Assembly: GCF_040256645.1 (NCBI RefSeq) | Contig: NZ_CP158281.1 | Span: 682,001 to 746,000 of the forward strand | Origin: Brevibacterium sp. CBA3109 | GTDB lineage: Bacteria > Actinomycetota > Actinomycetes > Actinomycetales > Brevibacteriaceae | DNA: 64,000 nucleotides | Reading direction: 5' to 3' | Shown: piece by piece, positions 63,868 to 64,000 of the stretch | Layout of the letters: each line of letters opens with the position of its first letter | How positions within the stretch are numbered: position 1 is the first letter of the stretch | Position numbers and translations under genes: made by a program | Notes under the pieces: generated by a model | Seen by the model: only the letters and a program-made list of their open reading frames with translations | The model's database searches: none | What the model was told of the DNA's origin: nothing

Positions 63868-64000
63868 TCAGATCAGCTTGAGGGTGCGAGCCGTGTACTC
63901 GGAGAGCTCCTTGAGCAGTGTCTCGTCATCGGCGAGGCTGCGGCCCAGCGAGGGAACCATGTCCTTGATCGCAGGTTCCCAGCTGCTGTACTGGCGAGGG
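63868..64000 (-). CDS. C-terminal end of an unidentified gene
   Basis: A minus-strand frame entering from the right edge gives 43 residues and a stop at 63870-63868: SSWEPAIKDMVPSLGRSL, then ADDETLLKELSEYTARTLKLI. Codon use is normal for this genome and a terminator follows, so it is very likely a real gene end. I cannot identify the family from this fragment. Confidence 0.6.
   Translation of the reverse strand, partial: PRQYSSWEPAIKDMVPSLGRSLADDETLLKELSEYTARTLKLI

Overview
The window is high-GC actinobacterial DNA, most likely from Brevibacterium or a close relative. The homoprotocatechuate 2,3-dioxygenase matches, as I recall it, the classic B. fuscum enzyme in its active-site numbering. 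Other actinobacterial markers are a DUF222/HNH endonuclease, a MarP-type protease, a homodimeric AceE and a TadA-associated acidic protein. Nothing looks like a prophage, an IS element or a CRISPR array.

Layout. 1-7.6 kb: a truncated secreted nuclease gene, then a minus-strand operon (binding protein, two permeases, ATPase, HAD phosphatase, EEP phosphodiesterase) with a divergent GntR/UTRA regulator; it looks like uptake and hydrolysis of an organophosphate. 7.7-12.9 kb: putA and a divergent composite regulator with three DNA-binding segments. 13-16.9 kb: uridine kinase, HNH protein, and two membrane proteins built from a duplicated unit. 17-26.1 kb: an aromatic-acid island with a flavin monooxygenase facing an operon for the homoprotocatechuate meta-cleavage route (FAH-RraA fusion, GntR, hpaE, hpaD, hpaH, hpaI). 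26.1-35.6 kb: LPXTG thioester surface protein, PrsW-like and MarP-like proteases, EEP membrane protein, winged-helix regulator, upp, TadA pair and tRNA-Ser(CGA).

36-63.8 kb is a large purine-to-glyoxylate catabolic region. It has two NCS2 permeases, guanine deaminase, xanthine dehydrogenase XdhABC, uricase, UraH, UraD, allantoinase and ureidoglycine aminohydrolase. Glyoxylate can then go through Gcl, GlxR, Hyi and GlxK to phosphoglycerate. In the same region lie AceE, malic enzyme and a CitE-like protein, which could form a dicarboxylic-acid cycle that oxidises glyoxylate. Allantoate hydrolysis (AllC or allantoicase) and ureidoglycolate cleavage are not in the window.

The most notable regulatory signal is a set of helically phased TTCC/GGAA half-site arrays (start-to-start spacing 11, 10, 11 bp). 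They lie upstream of both purine permeases, hyi, uraD, glxK and malic enzyme, and several sit just downstream of sigma70-like promoters. The IclR-family gene at 59063-59848, next to one array, is the obvious candidate repressor. Other leads are an in-frame amber codon in the xanthine permease N-terminus, a FAH-RraA fusion enzyme, twin long hairpins around an AbiEi-like/DUF559 gene, and short tandem repeats at several gene ends.
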